A DNA stretch of 15,718 bases from Methanospirillum hungatei (GCF_020216685.1 NZ_JAIWNS010000126.1:1-15718), one strand, 5' to 3'; shown: positions 7,599 through 15,438, counted from the stretch's first letter. Numbers and translations: made by a program. Notes: generated by a model not told the origin, from the sequence alone.

Positions 7599-7752
7599 AT
7601 AATACTCCTCTCTGATTTTTTCGATTGGACCCTTAAAATTCTAAAATTTATCCGATTCTTATTCGCTCGGATTTCCACTGATCATCAAAGATAAGGTGAG
7701 ATGTAATAATACCGCCTCTTCATCAGTTTTAATAAGTTGATGAAACGTGAGT

Positions 7753-7790
7753 AAAAATCTTTTAGATTTTTCCAAAAAAATAAAAAAACA
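7753..7790 (-). terminator. Poly-U tract and stem-loop after the MTH865-family gene
   Basis: On the minus strand, just past the stop codon at 7807, comes a run of T residues (plus-strand A runs at about 7774-7788). It is followed by an 8-bp inverted repeat AAAAATCT/AGATTTTT (7753-7760 and 7764-7771) with a 3-base loop. Archaeal terminators are mainly U-tracts, so this is a plausible end for the two-gene minus-strand transcript. Confidence 0.45.
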
Positions 7791-7806
7791 TGGAGGAAAT
7801 TCGATC

Positions 7807-8049
7807 TTATAATCCTGCACGCTCAACAATAATGTCTGCTACCTGTTTTGCACTGGTAAAGGGGAAATCAGTGGCATTTAGGAGTTTTCCTGCTTCTCCG
7901 GCGGTCATCTTCAGATCTCCCACCTGACAGGTGGTATCCGCCCCTGCAGGAAACGCAGCTAGTAATGCTTCAGGGGTGTCTATAGGAAAGGAGGCGTTTG
8001 CAAGTGCTCCTGAAATCTGTGCATGGATCTGGTCTTTTACTGTTGTCAT
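7807..8049 (-). CDS. MTH865-family small protein
   Basis: An 80-residue protein starting MTTVKDQIHAQISGAL, with the family landmarks FPIDTPEALLAAFP, GADTTCQVGDLKMTAGEAG and the ending VADIIVERAGL. These match the archaeal MTH865 family (PF07747), small helical proteins of unknown function, common in methanogens. The start at 8049 is chosen because GAGGAG lies 8 bases upstream. A GTG at 8058 would extend it by three residues but has no spaced ribosome-binding site. It is the second gene of a minus-strand pair, 5 bases after the upstream gene's stop, so it is surely co-transcribed with it. One Cys (in TTCQVG) is present. Confidence 0.85.
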   Translation of the reverse strand: MTTVKDQIHAQISGALANASFPIDTPEALLAAFPAGADTTCQVGDLKMTAGEAGKLLNATDFPFTSAKQVADIIVERAGL

Positions 8050-8054
8050 TCTTC

Positions 8055-8213
8055 TCACTCCTCAATCATGCATGCAATTTCCTGGGCAGCATGAGCAATT
8101 GGGTAGTCATTGCTGTGGATCTGGCATCCGAAGCAGGCAGACATGGTTTTATCCAGAGATTCCTGTGCTTTTTCTGCAGGGACTTCTGTACCGGTACATT
8201 TCCATGTAGGCAT
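8055..8213 (-). CDS. 52-residue CxxC protein, first gene of the MTH865 operon
   Basis: A small soluble protein starting MPTWKCTGTEVPAEKAQESL with four cysteines: C6, the pair in ACFGC, and one near the end in IACMIEE. The CxxC pair with conserved-looking His residues around it suggests metal binding or redox chemistry, but no family is recognised. A frame to an earlier ATG at 8264 exists. I prefer 8213 because GGGTGAG (8218-8224) is a well-spaced ribosome-binding site, and because the promoter TATA box (8245-8252) would lie inside the longer version. It is followed directly by the MTH865 gene and diverges from the Cys-rich regulator at 8346. Confidence 0.6.
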   Translation of the reverse strand: MPTWKCTGTEVPAEKAQESLDKTMSACFGCQIHSNDYPIAHAAQEIACMIEE

Positions 8214-8255
8214 CTGTCTCACCCATACTACATCATCCGTTGAATAAATATACTT
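8214..8255 (-). promoter_or_regulatory. Promoter of the CxxC/MTH865 operon
   Basis: On the minus strand AAGTATATTTATT (8255-8243) is a good archaeal TATA box, core TATATTTA at 8252-8245. A start point about 26 bases on falls near 8221. This lies a few bases before the ATG at 8213 and within the GGGTGAG ribosome-binding site, giving a very short leader. Confidence 0.5.
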
Positions 8256-8269
8256 GAGCGTCATTAAAA

Positions 8270-8313
8270 TAACTCATGCAGATTGAGGTACATTTTACTA
8301 ACTCGAAAAGTTA
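8270..8313. promoter_or_regulatory. Operator-like palindrome and direct repeat between divergent genes
   Basis: TAACTCGAAAAGTTA at 8299-8313 is an inverted repeat (TAACT, 5-base loop, AGTTA). The half-site TAACTC occurs again at 8270-8275, 29 bases or about three helical turns away. Both lie between the divergently read CxxC/MTH865 operon and the winged-helix regulator, where a regulator of both would bind. Binding is inferred. Confidence 0.35.
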
Positions 8314-8345
8314 TCTCCTCATCAGTCTAACAGAAAGGTACAGGT

Positions 8346-9110
8346 ATGGAAAATCCATCTGAAACTCATCCTCCTCTTGATTCGATTAAACAGGAGATTC
8401 ATTCACTCCGTGAAGAACTTCACCGGTTTATTGAACGGACAAATCAGATTCATGTAAACTCCATTATTTCAGATATCAGGAATGAATACTCCGGATTACT
8501 GGCACATCATCAGGTTGAACGAGCAGGAGACTGTCTTTCTCATGCCATGGTTCATGAATGCACGATGCATGACACCTGTTTTCAGGTTTTTCTTGATTTT
8601 CTCACTACCACTTCACAGCATATCAAAAATGGTGAAATTACCGAAGAAATGGTTCAATCCTATGAAAACCAGATTGCTGAGCTGAAAAAGAAAGGCCCAT
8701 TTGATAAATGTGATATCTGTTTTACCGAAGTATTTCGGTTATTCAATAAACAAGTGGATCTTATGAGATCCCTTGGGATCCTGGATAGAAAAGACAATGA
8801 AACTTCACTGGTCCAGATCTCTGATGAGGAGATCGTTACACAGATGATAGAACCATTCTCAAGTCCTACCCGGTTTCAGATAATTCAGGCGGTTTCAAAA
8901 GAGACCAAAACATTCTCAGAACTCTCTCATCTGACCAGACTCAGGGGTGGAAATTTATTATTTCATTTAAGAAAATTACTAGAAGCCGGTATGATCATTC
9001 AGAGGCATGAACGAGGGGATTATATTATAACCGAAAAAGGATTCCGGATACTCACATCATTCCTTGATACGTACAACTCAGTCAAAAGGATGGATGAACG
9101 GGAACAGTAA
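8346..9110 (+). CDS. Cys-rich sensor with C-terminal winged-helix domain (ArsR-like regulator)
   Basis: A 254-residue transcriptional regulator. The N-terminal region (1-50) is helical and may form a coiled coil. Residues 63-125 hold five cysteines (C63, C72, C78, C122, C125, the last two as CDIC) and three histidines (H66, H70, H75), a likely metal, Fe-S or heme site or a redox switch. Residues about 160-240 form a winged-helix domain of the ArsR/archaeal HTH type: PFSSPTRFQIIQAV, then FSELSHLTRLRGGNLLFHL as the recognition segment, and the wing RHERGDYIITEKG. The start has AGGT at 8336-8339, 6 bases upstream. It diverges from the CxxC/MTH865 operon and probably controls it and itself. The ligand is unknown. 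Confidence 0.78.
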   Translation: MENPSETHPPLDSIKQEIHSLREELHRFIERTNQIHVNSIISDIRNEYSGLLAHHQVERAGDCLSHAMVHECTMHDTCFQVFLDFLTTTSQHIKNGEITEEMVQSYENQIAELKKKGPFDKCDICFTEVFRLFNKQVDLMRSLGILDRKDNETSLVQISDEEIVTQMIEPFSSPTRFQIIQAVSKETKTFSELSHLTRLRGGNLLFHLRKLLEAGMIIQRHERGDYIITEKGFRILTSFLDTYNSVKRMDEREQ

Positions 9111-9471
9111 AGATTTCATCAGATTATAATCCCTGTCCATCAGACTGATTTTCCATGTCTTAAATCTCGGGTATTGACTTTGATAAATATCCCTGGAATG
9201 CCTGATTTTTAAATCAAGTCTTTGATATGGGTTTTGTTTCCCTCTGAAATACTTTCTTCAGAAAGAAGAGTCATACAACTGGTCAATCCTGGATTGATAC
9301 AATGGATGAGAGTGAGGAACTATACGATTCTCGTTCGTCATAGTAGGACTGATCAGGTCGGGAATGTATGAGGAAGAGGGACTTAGATCAAAGTACGTTT
9401 CTCAACAGATTCAATTAATAATTAAACATTAACACAAAAATTATCGTGTCAAAGATTATTATCCCACTCAT
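9111..9471. other. 361-base intergenic region with a palindrome, no gene
   Basis: No coding frame of interest. TGATTTTTAAATCA at 9203-9216 is a perfect inverted repeat with a 2-base centre. A TATA-like stretch AATTAATAATTAAAC at about 9412-9425 may serve the downstream regulator gene, whose ATG at 9472 has no Shine-Dalgarno site. Confidence 0.4.
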
Positions 9472-10980
9472 ATGGCAGAGGATACCGATGTTCCAGGTCT
9501 GGTCCTCAAAAGCCTGAAGTTAAATCCCCGGGGACTGACCATAACCGATCTCGCGAAAAAACTTCATAAGGACCGTAATAGTATCGCCCGATGTCTGAAT
9601 ATTCTCAAAGCTGAAGGAAGGGTTGAATCAAAAACAATAGGTTCAGCCCACGTCTACTGGATATCACAACGAATTCCCTTATCTGCTTTTTTGTGTTTTA
9701 CCAGAAATATGATCCTTATCGTGGATGAAAATCTCAATATCGTCCAGGCAAATGAGCATTTCATACGGTTTTGTAATATGAAGAAAGAAGACCTCATCGG
9801 ACGGCATATCATTGAGGATGCGATACCGGTAGTCTCATCTCCAGAATCCGTTGCGACGATTACCTCACCGAAAGGAGATCATGTCATGACTGAGATCCGC
9901 TACTCCACCGATAAGAAAGATCTCTTTTTTAAAATGGAGGTTATTCAAACAATATTTGACGAAGGTGATACCGGTCTTACTCTCATTCTTGAGGATATTA
10001 CAGATACGAAAAAATACCTGAAAAATATAGAATTTCTAGCTCATACTGCCATGGAACTTGTTGATCTGCCATCCGACGCGAATATTTATGAGTATATTGC
10101 CGACAGGGTGTCAGAACTCCTTCCAAAACCCCCCCGGACCTGGGTTGTTTCGTATGATCCAATTAGAAATGGGTATATGATAGAGTCAATCCGTGATACA
10201 TCATTTTTCGAGTGCTCAAAACAGCTCAATAATGGAAATGATGTGTCTGGTCTTGTTTTTCCCATTCAGAAATATATGAGTAAGCCTCCTTATTATGAGA
10301 CCGTTGAAACGATGAAGATCATGAGGGAATTTCCATTTCGCCCCTTTTTTCCCTACGAACCGGTTCAATTTTATGATATCTGTAATGAGGTATTTTCAAG
10401 GGAAGCCTGTGAAGCCTTTATCGTGCAGCAATCTATAGGGAAGATGTGTATCGCTGGTCTGGCCTGGCAAAACAAGCTCTTTGGATTTGTAGGAATGTGT
10501 CTTCATCCAGGTGAAGAGCTGGAAAATCATATGGTTATTGAGTCATTTATTCGTCAGGCCTCGATTGCGATCGCCAGAAGACGTACGCAGGACTGTCTGA
10601 ACCAGAGTGAATCACGATTTCTTGATGTTATGGGATATATGGGCAATCCGGTTCTCATTACAGACTATGCCGGAGGAGTCAGATACCTCAATCCTTCGTT
10701 TACCTCTGAATTTGGATATACACTCGATGATATTCCTGAATGGAATACCTGGGTCCGGAATTCTTGTCCCGATAATAAAAGCAGGGAGCTATTGATGCAA
10801 ATGTATGAGCGATTACCTGAATCGGCCTCTCCGGGGTTCATGTGTTCAGTTCAGTGTAAAGATTACTCTTTAAAACGTGTTCATATCCGATGTGTTGCAT
10901 CTCCTGATGGCATGAGGACGGTAATTTTTAGAAATAGTTCTGATATCTCTCCACCGTCGGGTTTGGCTTCGTCCGTATAG
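9472..10980 (+). CDS. HTH-PAS-GAF-PAS sensory regulator
   Basis: A 502-residue cytoplasmic protein without membrane segments. Residues 8-67 are a winged-helix DNA-binding domain (GLTITDLAKKLHKDRNSIAR is the HTH). 72-180 is a PAS domain (MILIVDENLNIVQANEHFIR; ILEDITDTKK at its end). About 188-372 is a GAF-like domain (LFGFVGMCLHPGEELE at its core and a typical closing helix FIRQASIAIARRR). 378-490 is a second PAS domain (NPVLITDYAGGVRYLNPSF). No histidine kinase, phosphatase or cyclase domain follows. It therefore looks like a one-component regulator that binds DNA directly and senses a small molecule or redox state. Such HTH-PAS proteins are common in Methanospirillum-like methanogens. The ligand and target genes are unknown. 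Confidence 0.85.
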   Translation: MAEDTDVPGLVLKSLKLNPRGLTITDLAKKLHKDRNSIARCLNILKAEGRVESKTIGSAHVYWISQRIPLSAFLCFTRNMILIVDENLNIVQANEHFIRFCNMKKEDLIGRHIIEDAIPVVSSPESVATITSPKGDHVMTEIRYSTDKKDLFFKMEVIQTIFDEGDTGLTLILEDITDTKKYLKNIEFLAHTAMELVDLPSDANIYEYIADRVSELLPKPPRTWVVSYDPIRNGYMIESIRDTSFFECSKQLNNGNDVSGLVFPIQKYMSKPPYYETVETMKIMREFPFRPFFPYEPVQFYDICNEVFSREACEAFIVQQSIGKMCIAGLAWQNKLFGFVGMCLHPGEELENHMVIESFIRQASIAIARRRTQDCLNQSESRFLDVMGYMGNPVLITDYAGGVRYLNPSFTSEFGYTLDDIPEWNTWVRNSCPDNKSRELLMQMYERLPESASPGFMCSVQCKDYSLKRVHIRCVASPDGMRTVIFRNSSDISPPSGLASSV

Positions 10981-11207
10981 ATCGGAATAGAATGAGAATA
11001 TGGCTCAAAGAAAAGGATGTTTCCTCATTCACGATATTATCATAGCAAGGTTATGAGTACTAGATCCTGAAGTATGAGAATGATTACATCAGTCTGAAAA
11101 TGATTATAAAGATGAGGAATACCTTTTTCAAGCTCACTCAAGATACACCAGAAAGTTCATACTCCCCTGAATTATCAAGAAACCTTATCATCAACCGGGG
11201 AAAATGT

Positions 11208-11615
11208 ATGGTGCATCATATGATCAAGTTTAGTATTGGAATGTTCGGACTCATGTTTATCATGGGTTGTCTGGTATCTGTTGTAACAGCCGATTATGAT
11301 TATAACGATTACTATGGAACCTGGGGAACAAAGTTAAAAACTGACTTTACTTTAGATTCCACTGTGAATACCGAGCGTGTATATAATCCGAATACCGGGT
11401 TTAGTATTACCAGCACACCACCAGGAGCAGAGATCTTTGTCAATGGCGAAAGTGCAGGTATTACCCGTTCATTAAAGGCAAAGGAAGTAAAAGGACTTAT
11501 TCCAGGGGAATATAATGTTACCATAAGTTTTCCGGGATATAAGGACTATGCTGGTAACTATACGGTAAATGAGGGTGAGATTAAAAGTATTGAAGCTGTT
11601 CTTTCAAAGTTGTAA
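11208..11615 (+). CDS. Small secreted PEGA-domain protein
   Basis: A 135-residue exported protein. Residues 5-28 are a signal peptide or N-terminal anchor (IKFSIGMFGLMFIMGC, then VTA as a possible cleavage site). 29-60 is a short Tyr/Asp/Thr-rich linker (DYDYNDYYGTWG). About 64-135 is a PEGA domain (PF08308) with the motif PPGAEIFVNG and the closing GEIKSIEAVLSKL. PEGA domains are beta-rich surface or cell-envelope modules. The frame is open from an ATG at 11100, but I choose 11208: GGGGA lies 7 bases upstream and the signal peptide then starts near the N-terminus, as in the homologue at 14855. A broken copy of this gene and its downstream flank lies at 14256-14725. Its precise role is unknown. 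Confidence 0.78.
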   Translation: MVHHMIKFSIGMFGLMFIMGCLVSVVTADYDYNDYYGTWGTKLKTDFTLDSTVNTERVYNPNTGFSITSTPPGAEIFVNGESAGITRSLKAKEVKGLIPGEYNVTISFPGYKDYAGNYTVNEGEIKSIEAVLSKL

Positions 11616-11735
11616 GGGCTGCTTTTATTCTCTGACTACCACATTTTCACCCATTTTTCTTATAGTTCTCATGTATTTTGAGTAAATTCCTGAATCGGAT
11701 GGGAAAAAATGATACTGTCTCATGATTCCATCCCT

Positions 11736-11806
11736 CCTGTAGGATCTTCTCAATTATTGTTTCCCGGGTTTTCGTTGGATGAAGTTCTAATCTTTCATCA
11801 TATATC
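11736..11806. repeat. Copy 1 of a repeated segment downstream of a PEGA gene
   Basis: This 71-base stretch is closely similar to 14653-14725. Shared runs include CTAATCTTTCATCATATATC and CCTGTAGG followed by TCTTCTCA. Here it lies between the intact PEGA gene and the 3' end of the minus-strand binding protein. On the minus strand it is in an open frame (11647 to about 11812) with protein-like residues such as IYDERLELHPTKTRETIIEK. It may thus be the remnant of a gene that once flanked the PEGA gene. Confidence 0.65.
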
Positions 11807-11824
11807 GATTGAATGAGAGTGCTC

Positions 11825-12664
11825 TCAGGGTGTACACCTGACCCATGAACAGATGTAGGGCATATACCGGTTTTGAATCCGATCATATGTCCCATCATCT
11901 TTCATCCCGTCAAGCGTCTCCTGCCAGGATTTAATAACCGAATCAGGTGTTTTCCTATTAAAACCAATATAAACCCTTTGTAATGGGACATTTCCTTCGA
12001 TGATCTGAAATTCAGGCATATTCTGCCAGATGGACCGTTTCACATTCTGAGCGTAGATATCTTTCGTCCCCAACCAAAAATCCGCCTTTTTTTCTGCTAA
12101 TGCATGAATACAGGCAGCATCGGAATCAAGCGAAAGAATATTGTCAAACCCCTGGGCAGTAAGATACCACTCCCTGGCATCATTACTCACTACAGCAATC
12201 TTCCCACAATGCTTGAATGATTCAAGTGAGGTATTGTTAAGCTGATTATCCGACCTGGAAAAGAAGGAATACTCAAGATCCGCAATCGGTCCTACCCATT
12301 TGAACATTGACTCACGCTCATGAGTCATAATTATCGAATAGATCGCTGTATTGGGGGTCGTAATGACCGTTCGGTATCCCTCTGCCCAAGGCACCATATG
12401 AATGGGATATTTGACACCAAGTCGACGCATGATCTCTTTTACGATCTCAGTCGAGCGGCCTGAAAGTTGTCCATGTTCATTAATATAGTTAAAAGGGGGC
12501 TGTTCCTCGGTATATAGTACAAGCGAATCTGAATCATCCAAACTCTGGTTAAGTGTCAGGTTATCTGTCTTATACTCCGTATCTGTTATGATACAACCAC
12601 TCATCATGGCAAAAATCATGAGGAGAATACAGACGATGCTTTCCACGCCCCCCCGGCTCTTCAT
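11825..12664 (-). CDS. Extracellular solute-binding lipoprotein, family 3
   Basis: A 279-residue periplasmic-type amino acid/polar solute binding protein (SBP_bac_3 family). The start at 12664 gives a lipoprotein signal peptide: positive KSR, hydrophobic stretch, and a lipobox MMSGC with lipidated C24. The mature part shows YTEEQPPFNYINEHGQLSGR, EIVKEIMRRLG, then TAIYSIIMTHERESMFKWVG, and ends with DDGTYDRIQNRYMP. These are typical of lobe 1 and the C-terminal helix of the family. A TTG at 12697 would add 11 residues but has no better signal. No ABC permease or ATPase lies nearby. It is therefore an orphan receptor or an adapter for a sensor. It diverges from the DHA2 transporter. Confidence 0.85.
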   Translation of the reverse strand: MKSRGGVESIVCILLMIFAMMSGCIITDTEYKTDNLTLNQSLDDSDSLVLYTEEQPPFNYINEHGQLSGRSTEIVKEIMRRLGVKYPIHMVPWAEGYRTVITTPNTAIYSIIMTHERESMFKWVGPIADLEYSFFSRSDNQLNNTSLESFKHCGKIAVVSNDAREWYLTAQGFDNILSLDSDAACIHALAEKKADFWLGTKDIYAQNVKRSIWQNMPEFQIIEGNVPLQRVYIGFNRKTPDSVIKSWQETLDGMKDDGTYDRIQNRYMPYICSWVRCTP

Positions 12665-12720
12665 ATCATAGTGTACTACATACCATACGATAAGCAATCC
12701 TACTCATAGTATCCTCAACC

Positions 12721-12821
12721 GTACCTGTATACCCGTATACTCATTCGAGGAGGTCAGGGGAGGTACATAATATATCAGGAACACACACCGTCATGAGATG
12801 AACGGGCAGGAGGGTACATGC
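12721..12821. promoter_or_regulatory. Divergent promoter region with palindrome, TATA box and strong RBS
   Basis: GTATAC at 12727-12732 and at 12735-12740 form an inverted repeat GTATACCCGTATAC. ATAATATAT at 12767-12775 is a TATA box for the plus-strand transporter, with a start point expected near 12795. GGAGGG at 12809-12814 is a strong ribosome-binding site, 7 bases before the ATG at 12822. The palindrome could be the operator of a regulator encoded elsewhere. Confidence 0.5.
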
Positions 12822-14252
12822 ATGCATACCTCATTCTCCCATATCAGGGACAGACTCATCATCGCTGTCATCACGTTGAGATTTATCATGGGTGGGATTG
12901 ACAGTTCCATCCTGCCTCTTGGTATATCGTCAATTGCATGGGATTTTGGAGGTGATTATGCCTCATTCCTCTTCCTTATTGAAGGGGTCATATTTGCAAG
13001 TGCCCTCATCTTCTCCGGCCGTCTTGGGGATCAGGTAGGTTTAAAACAGGTATTCCTTGCAGGAGTACTGCTCTTTACCGCCGGATCTCTGGTATCAGCC
13101 TTTGCACCCGGTATTGAATGGCTGATGATAGTAAAAGCCTTCTCCTCTCTTGGCCTGACCATAAGCCTTGCAGTATCTGTCCCCATCCTTATGGTGTTTA
13201 TCAGAAAAGAGCATCAGGGACGGGCCATCGGCTATACCGTCATGGGAACGAGTATCGGCACGATCATCGGCCCGGTTATCTGCGGACTTATCCTCCAGTC
13301 TTTTGGATGGAGATCCATGTACTTCCTTCTTCTTCCCTTTGGTCTTATCATACTGATCGCAGGAATATATAGCATTCCACAAGGGCCTTGCAGAACAATC
13401 CGTATATCCTATGATCTTCCTGGTTTTTTTCTGATATTCCTGACGCTCGGAGTCTTCTGTATTGGAATGAACCTGGGTCTCATAGAACAAAATCCCCTCA
13501 TCTTTGCACAAGGACTCATAATCACAATCCTGGCCGGAGCAGGGTTCATCCTTTGGGAGCGGAGGGCAGAAGAACCACTCCTTGATCTCTCTTTTGTCTT
13601 TCAAAAAAAGGTCATCATCCCCCTGATCATTGCCTTTAGTATCTATGCAGTATACCGGATATCAAACTACTTTATCCCAATATACCTCTCAGAGATTCAA
13701 AAGATACCTCCCGTTATGATAGGACTCATCACCAGTATTGGTGCAGTCATTCCTGCAATTATAAGTCCTCTCTGTGGGATCTATATCGAGAGGAAAGGCA
13801 TATTCGGAACAGTACAGCTCATTATCCTCTCCGCTGTATCTGGTATTTTATCAAGCCTGTGCATGATCATCATACCCTGGACCGGTTGGTTATGTGGTGT
13901 ATATATCTCATTATTCTTTCTTGGTCTGATGTTTGCTCTGGGATGGACTGCTGCATACAGTTATTACTATGCCCATATAACTCTGGATAAGGCCGGGGTT
14001 GCGGGAGGTATCTTTGAAACCATTGCAGAACTGGCAGGTTTACTCTCGATATCCATGGTTCAGATCTCTTTTGCTGCAGGTGTCCTCATCTCAACCGGAG
14101 GGACCATCTCTGCCCGTGATATCATCTGGGAATCAATCCCCGGAGTGCAGACAATATACCTCGTAAGTCTGCTCGTCTGTATCCTGATCCTTCTGCTTGG
14201 TATGAACGCCAAAAGACGGAACAGAACCGGCCTGGACCAGAACGGTGTGTAA
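12822..14252 (+). CDS. MFS drug/solute exporter, DHA2 (EmrB/QacA) family
   Basis: A 476-residue integral membrane transporter with about 14 hydrophobic segments, the length and layout of the DHA2 branch of the major facilitator superfamily (proton-driven multidrug or solute efflux). Motif A is GRLGDQVGLKQVF between TM2 and TM3. The antiporter motif C in TM5 is GTSIGTIIGPVICG. An R/D pair in TM1 (LRFIMGGIDSSILPL) also fits. The start at 12822 is preferred over the in-frame ATG at 12798 because GGAGGG lies 7 bases upstream. It diverges from an orphan binding protein with which it may share regulation. No TetR or MarR type regulator is adjacent. The substrate is unknown. Confidence 0.88.
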   Translation: MHTSFSHIRDRLIIAVITLRFIMGGIDSSILPLGISSIAWDFGGDYASFLFLIEGVIFASALIFSGRLGDQVGLKQVFLAGVLLFTAGSLVSAFAPGIEWLMIVKAFSSLGLTISLAVSVPILMVFIRKEHQGRAIGYTVMGTSIGTIIGPVICGLILQSFGWRSMYFLLLPFGLIILIAGIYSIPQGPCRTIRISYDLPGFFLIFLTLGVFCIGMNLGLIEQNPLIFAQGLIITILAGAGFILWERRAEEPLLDLSFVFQKKVIIPLIIAFSIYAVYRISNYFIPIYLSEIQKIPPVMIGLITSIGAVIPAIISPLCGIYIERKGIFGTVQLIILSAVSGILSSLCMIIIPWTGWLCGVYISLFFLGLMFALGWTAAYSYYYAHITLDKAGVAGGIFETIAELAGLLSISMVQISFAAGVLISTGGTISARDIIWESIPGVQTIYLVSLLVCILILLLGMNAKRRNRTGLDQNGV

Positions 14253-14255
14253 TTT

Positions 14256-14659
14256 CGTATATCATGAAATCTTATTTTCGCAGGAAGAGAATGTGTGTTC
14301 CATCATATATCACCGGACAGAATATGAGTATGTGGGCTCCTGGTCGTCATGGGTTGACTGGTTTTGATGACCAGCGGCCAGGTTGTATGATTATGATGAG
14401 TACTATGGGTCATGGGAAAAAACGACTGATTTTACCAAGGATTCAAAGCTTCATACTAAGTCACCCTCTGATCCAAACACCGGGTTGAACATCATCAGTC
14501 TTCCTCCTGAAGCAGAGATATCTGTCAATGGCGAGAAGAAGGGGACTTACCCGTTCAGTAACACCAAATGAACTCAAGGGCCTGATTCCAGGAGATAATG
14601 TCATTATCACGTTTCAAGGAATTGAGGAGTATGCTGTGAATATTCTATTCTTCCTGTAG
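14256..14659 (+). pseudogene. Degenerate copy of the PEGA-domain gene
   Basis: Aligns along its length with the intact gene at 11208 and about 30 bases upstream of it. The ATG is now GTG, and a base is lost near the signal peptide start. An in-frame TGA at 14355-14357 replaces the Cys codon in the MGC motif. The frame shifts near 14384, so that the YDYDEYYGSW part is read in the next frame. It shifts again at about 14547, between VNGEKKG and TRSVTPNELKG. After EEYAV about 100 bases of homology (the final PEGA strand and 3' flank) are deleted, and the sequence runs straight into the shared downstream repeat. It encodes no complete product. Confidence 0.8.
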
Positions 14660-14725
14660 GGTCTTCTCACTAATTATGTTTCCCGGTTTTTCGTGAAATG
14701 AAGTGCTAATCTTTCATCATATATC
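14653..14725. repeat. Copy 2 of the segment downstream of the PEGA gene
   Basis: Matches 11736-11806 with few differences, including CTAATCTTTCATCATATATC. It directly follows the truncated PEGA coding part, showing that gene and flank were duplicated as one block. Confidence 0.65.
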
Positions 14726-14796
14726 TTTTCAGAGCTTCTCCAGTGTCTCTCTGTCTGAAACCGGGAGTTACACTTTTTATTGAAAGATGGGTAACT

Positions 14797-14812
14797 CTCA
14801 AATACTATTGAG
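14797..14812. promoter_or_regulatory. Small inverted repeat upstream of the third PEGA gene
   Basis: CTCAA and TTGAG with a 6-base centre (ATACTA), about 45 bases before the ATG at 14855. It may be part of a promoter or operator. The evidence is weak. Confidence 0.2.
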
Positions 14813-14854
14813 TCCTGAATACATTCATATCAACAATTGATGTTGGTGAAGGAA

Positions 14855-15364
14855 ATGATCAAATATGGCATGTGTGTACTTTTCTTTATCATCATAGCAG
14901 GATCTTTGGTTTCTGCTGCTTCTGATGATGAAGACGGAATTGACTGGTTCAAATATTATCTTGATCACTATCTTGGATATGGATCACCATGGTATTATAC
15001 CGGTCTTCATGCTCCAACGTTTGATTATTCTGATATGTTCAAGACACCAACAATTTCTAATATTCAGGATTTACTCAAACCCTCTGGTTCGGATACCAAT
15101 ATTGGACAATCGAATTACTATCAAAACACCGGATTTTTGATTACAAGTTCTCCCCCCGGAGCGGATGTGTATGTGAATGGTGAATTTAAAGGGAAAACAA
15201 GGACGTTGAATTCATTGAAAGTATTTGGTCTGGAGTTTGGGACTTATGAACTGGTCATCAGATATCCGGGGTATTCTGATTATAACCGATCCTTCACCCT
15301 GTTCCATAATGAGGTGCTGAGCATAAAGGCGGTTTTAAAGCCTCTTGAAAAAACGACCGGGTGA
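14855..15364 (+). CDS. Secreted PEGA-domain protein, longer form
   Basis: A 169-residue exported protein: a signal peptide at 1-22 (MIKYGMCVLFFIIIAGSLVS, then AA) and an Asp/Tyr-rich, Pro-rich linker at 23-90. A PEGA domain at about 92-164 has the motif SSPPGADVYVNGEFKG and the closing EVLSIKAVLKPL. The signal peptide and domain are clearly related to the gene at 11208, but the linker is longer and differs. The ATG at 14855 is chosen over 14837 and 14840 because GGTGA lies 6 bases upstream and the signal peptide then starts with Met-Ile-Lys, as in the paralogue. It follows the PEGA pseudogene on the same strand. A cell-surface role is inferred. Confidence 0.8.
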   Translation: MIKYGMCVLFFIIIAGSLVSAASDDEDGIDWFKYYLDHYLGYGSPWYYTGLHAPTFDYSDMFKTPTISNIQDLLKPSGSDTNIGQSNYYQNTGFLITSSPPGADVYVNGEFKGKTRTLNSLKVFGLEFGTYELVIRYPGYSDYNRSFTLFHNEVLSIKAVLKPLEKTTG

Positions 15365-15438
15365 AGATTTTTCTGGCCGGAATTGAGTGGGGGCTTTTTA
15401 GATACGTTTGATTCGTGGATGAGGAAGACAAAAAGATT

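Noticed and set aside
11100..11207. Upstream ATG extending the PEGA protein by 36 residues
   Set aside because: The extension would put a hydrophilic stretch before the signal peptide. A well-spaced ribosome-binding site precedes 11208, and the paralogue starts at the equivalent place.
12665..12697. TTG start extending the binding protein by 11 residues
   Set aside because: The ATG at 12664 gives a normal-length lipoprotein signal with the lipobox Cys at 24. The extension adds hydrophobic residues before the positive N-region.
13095..13604. A 169-codon minus-strand ORF inside the transporter gene
   Set aside because: It lies wholly within the transporter, which has clear MFS motifs. The composition of the opposite-strand product is charged and irregular, typical of an antisense shadow.
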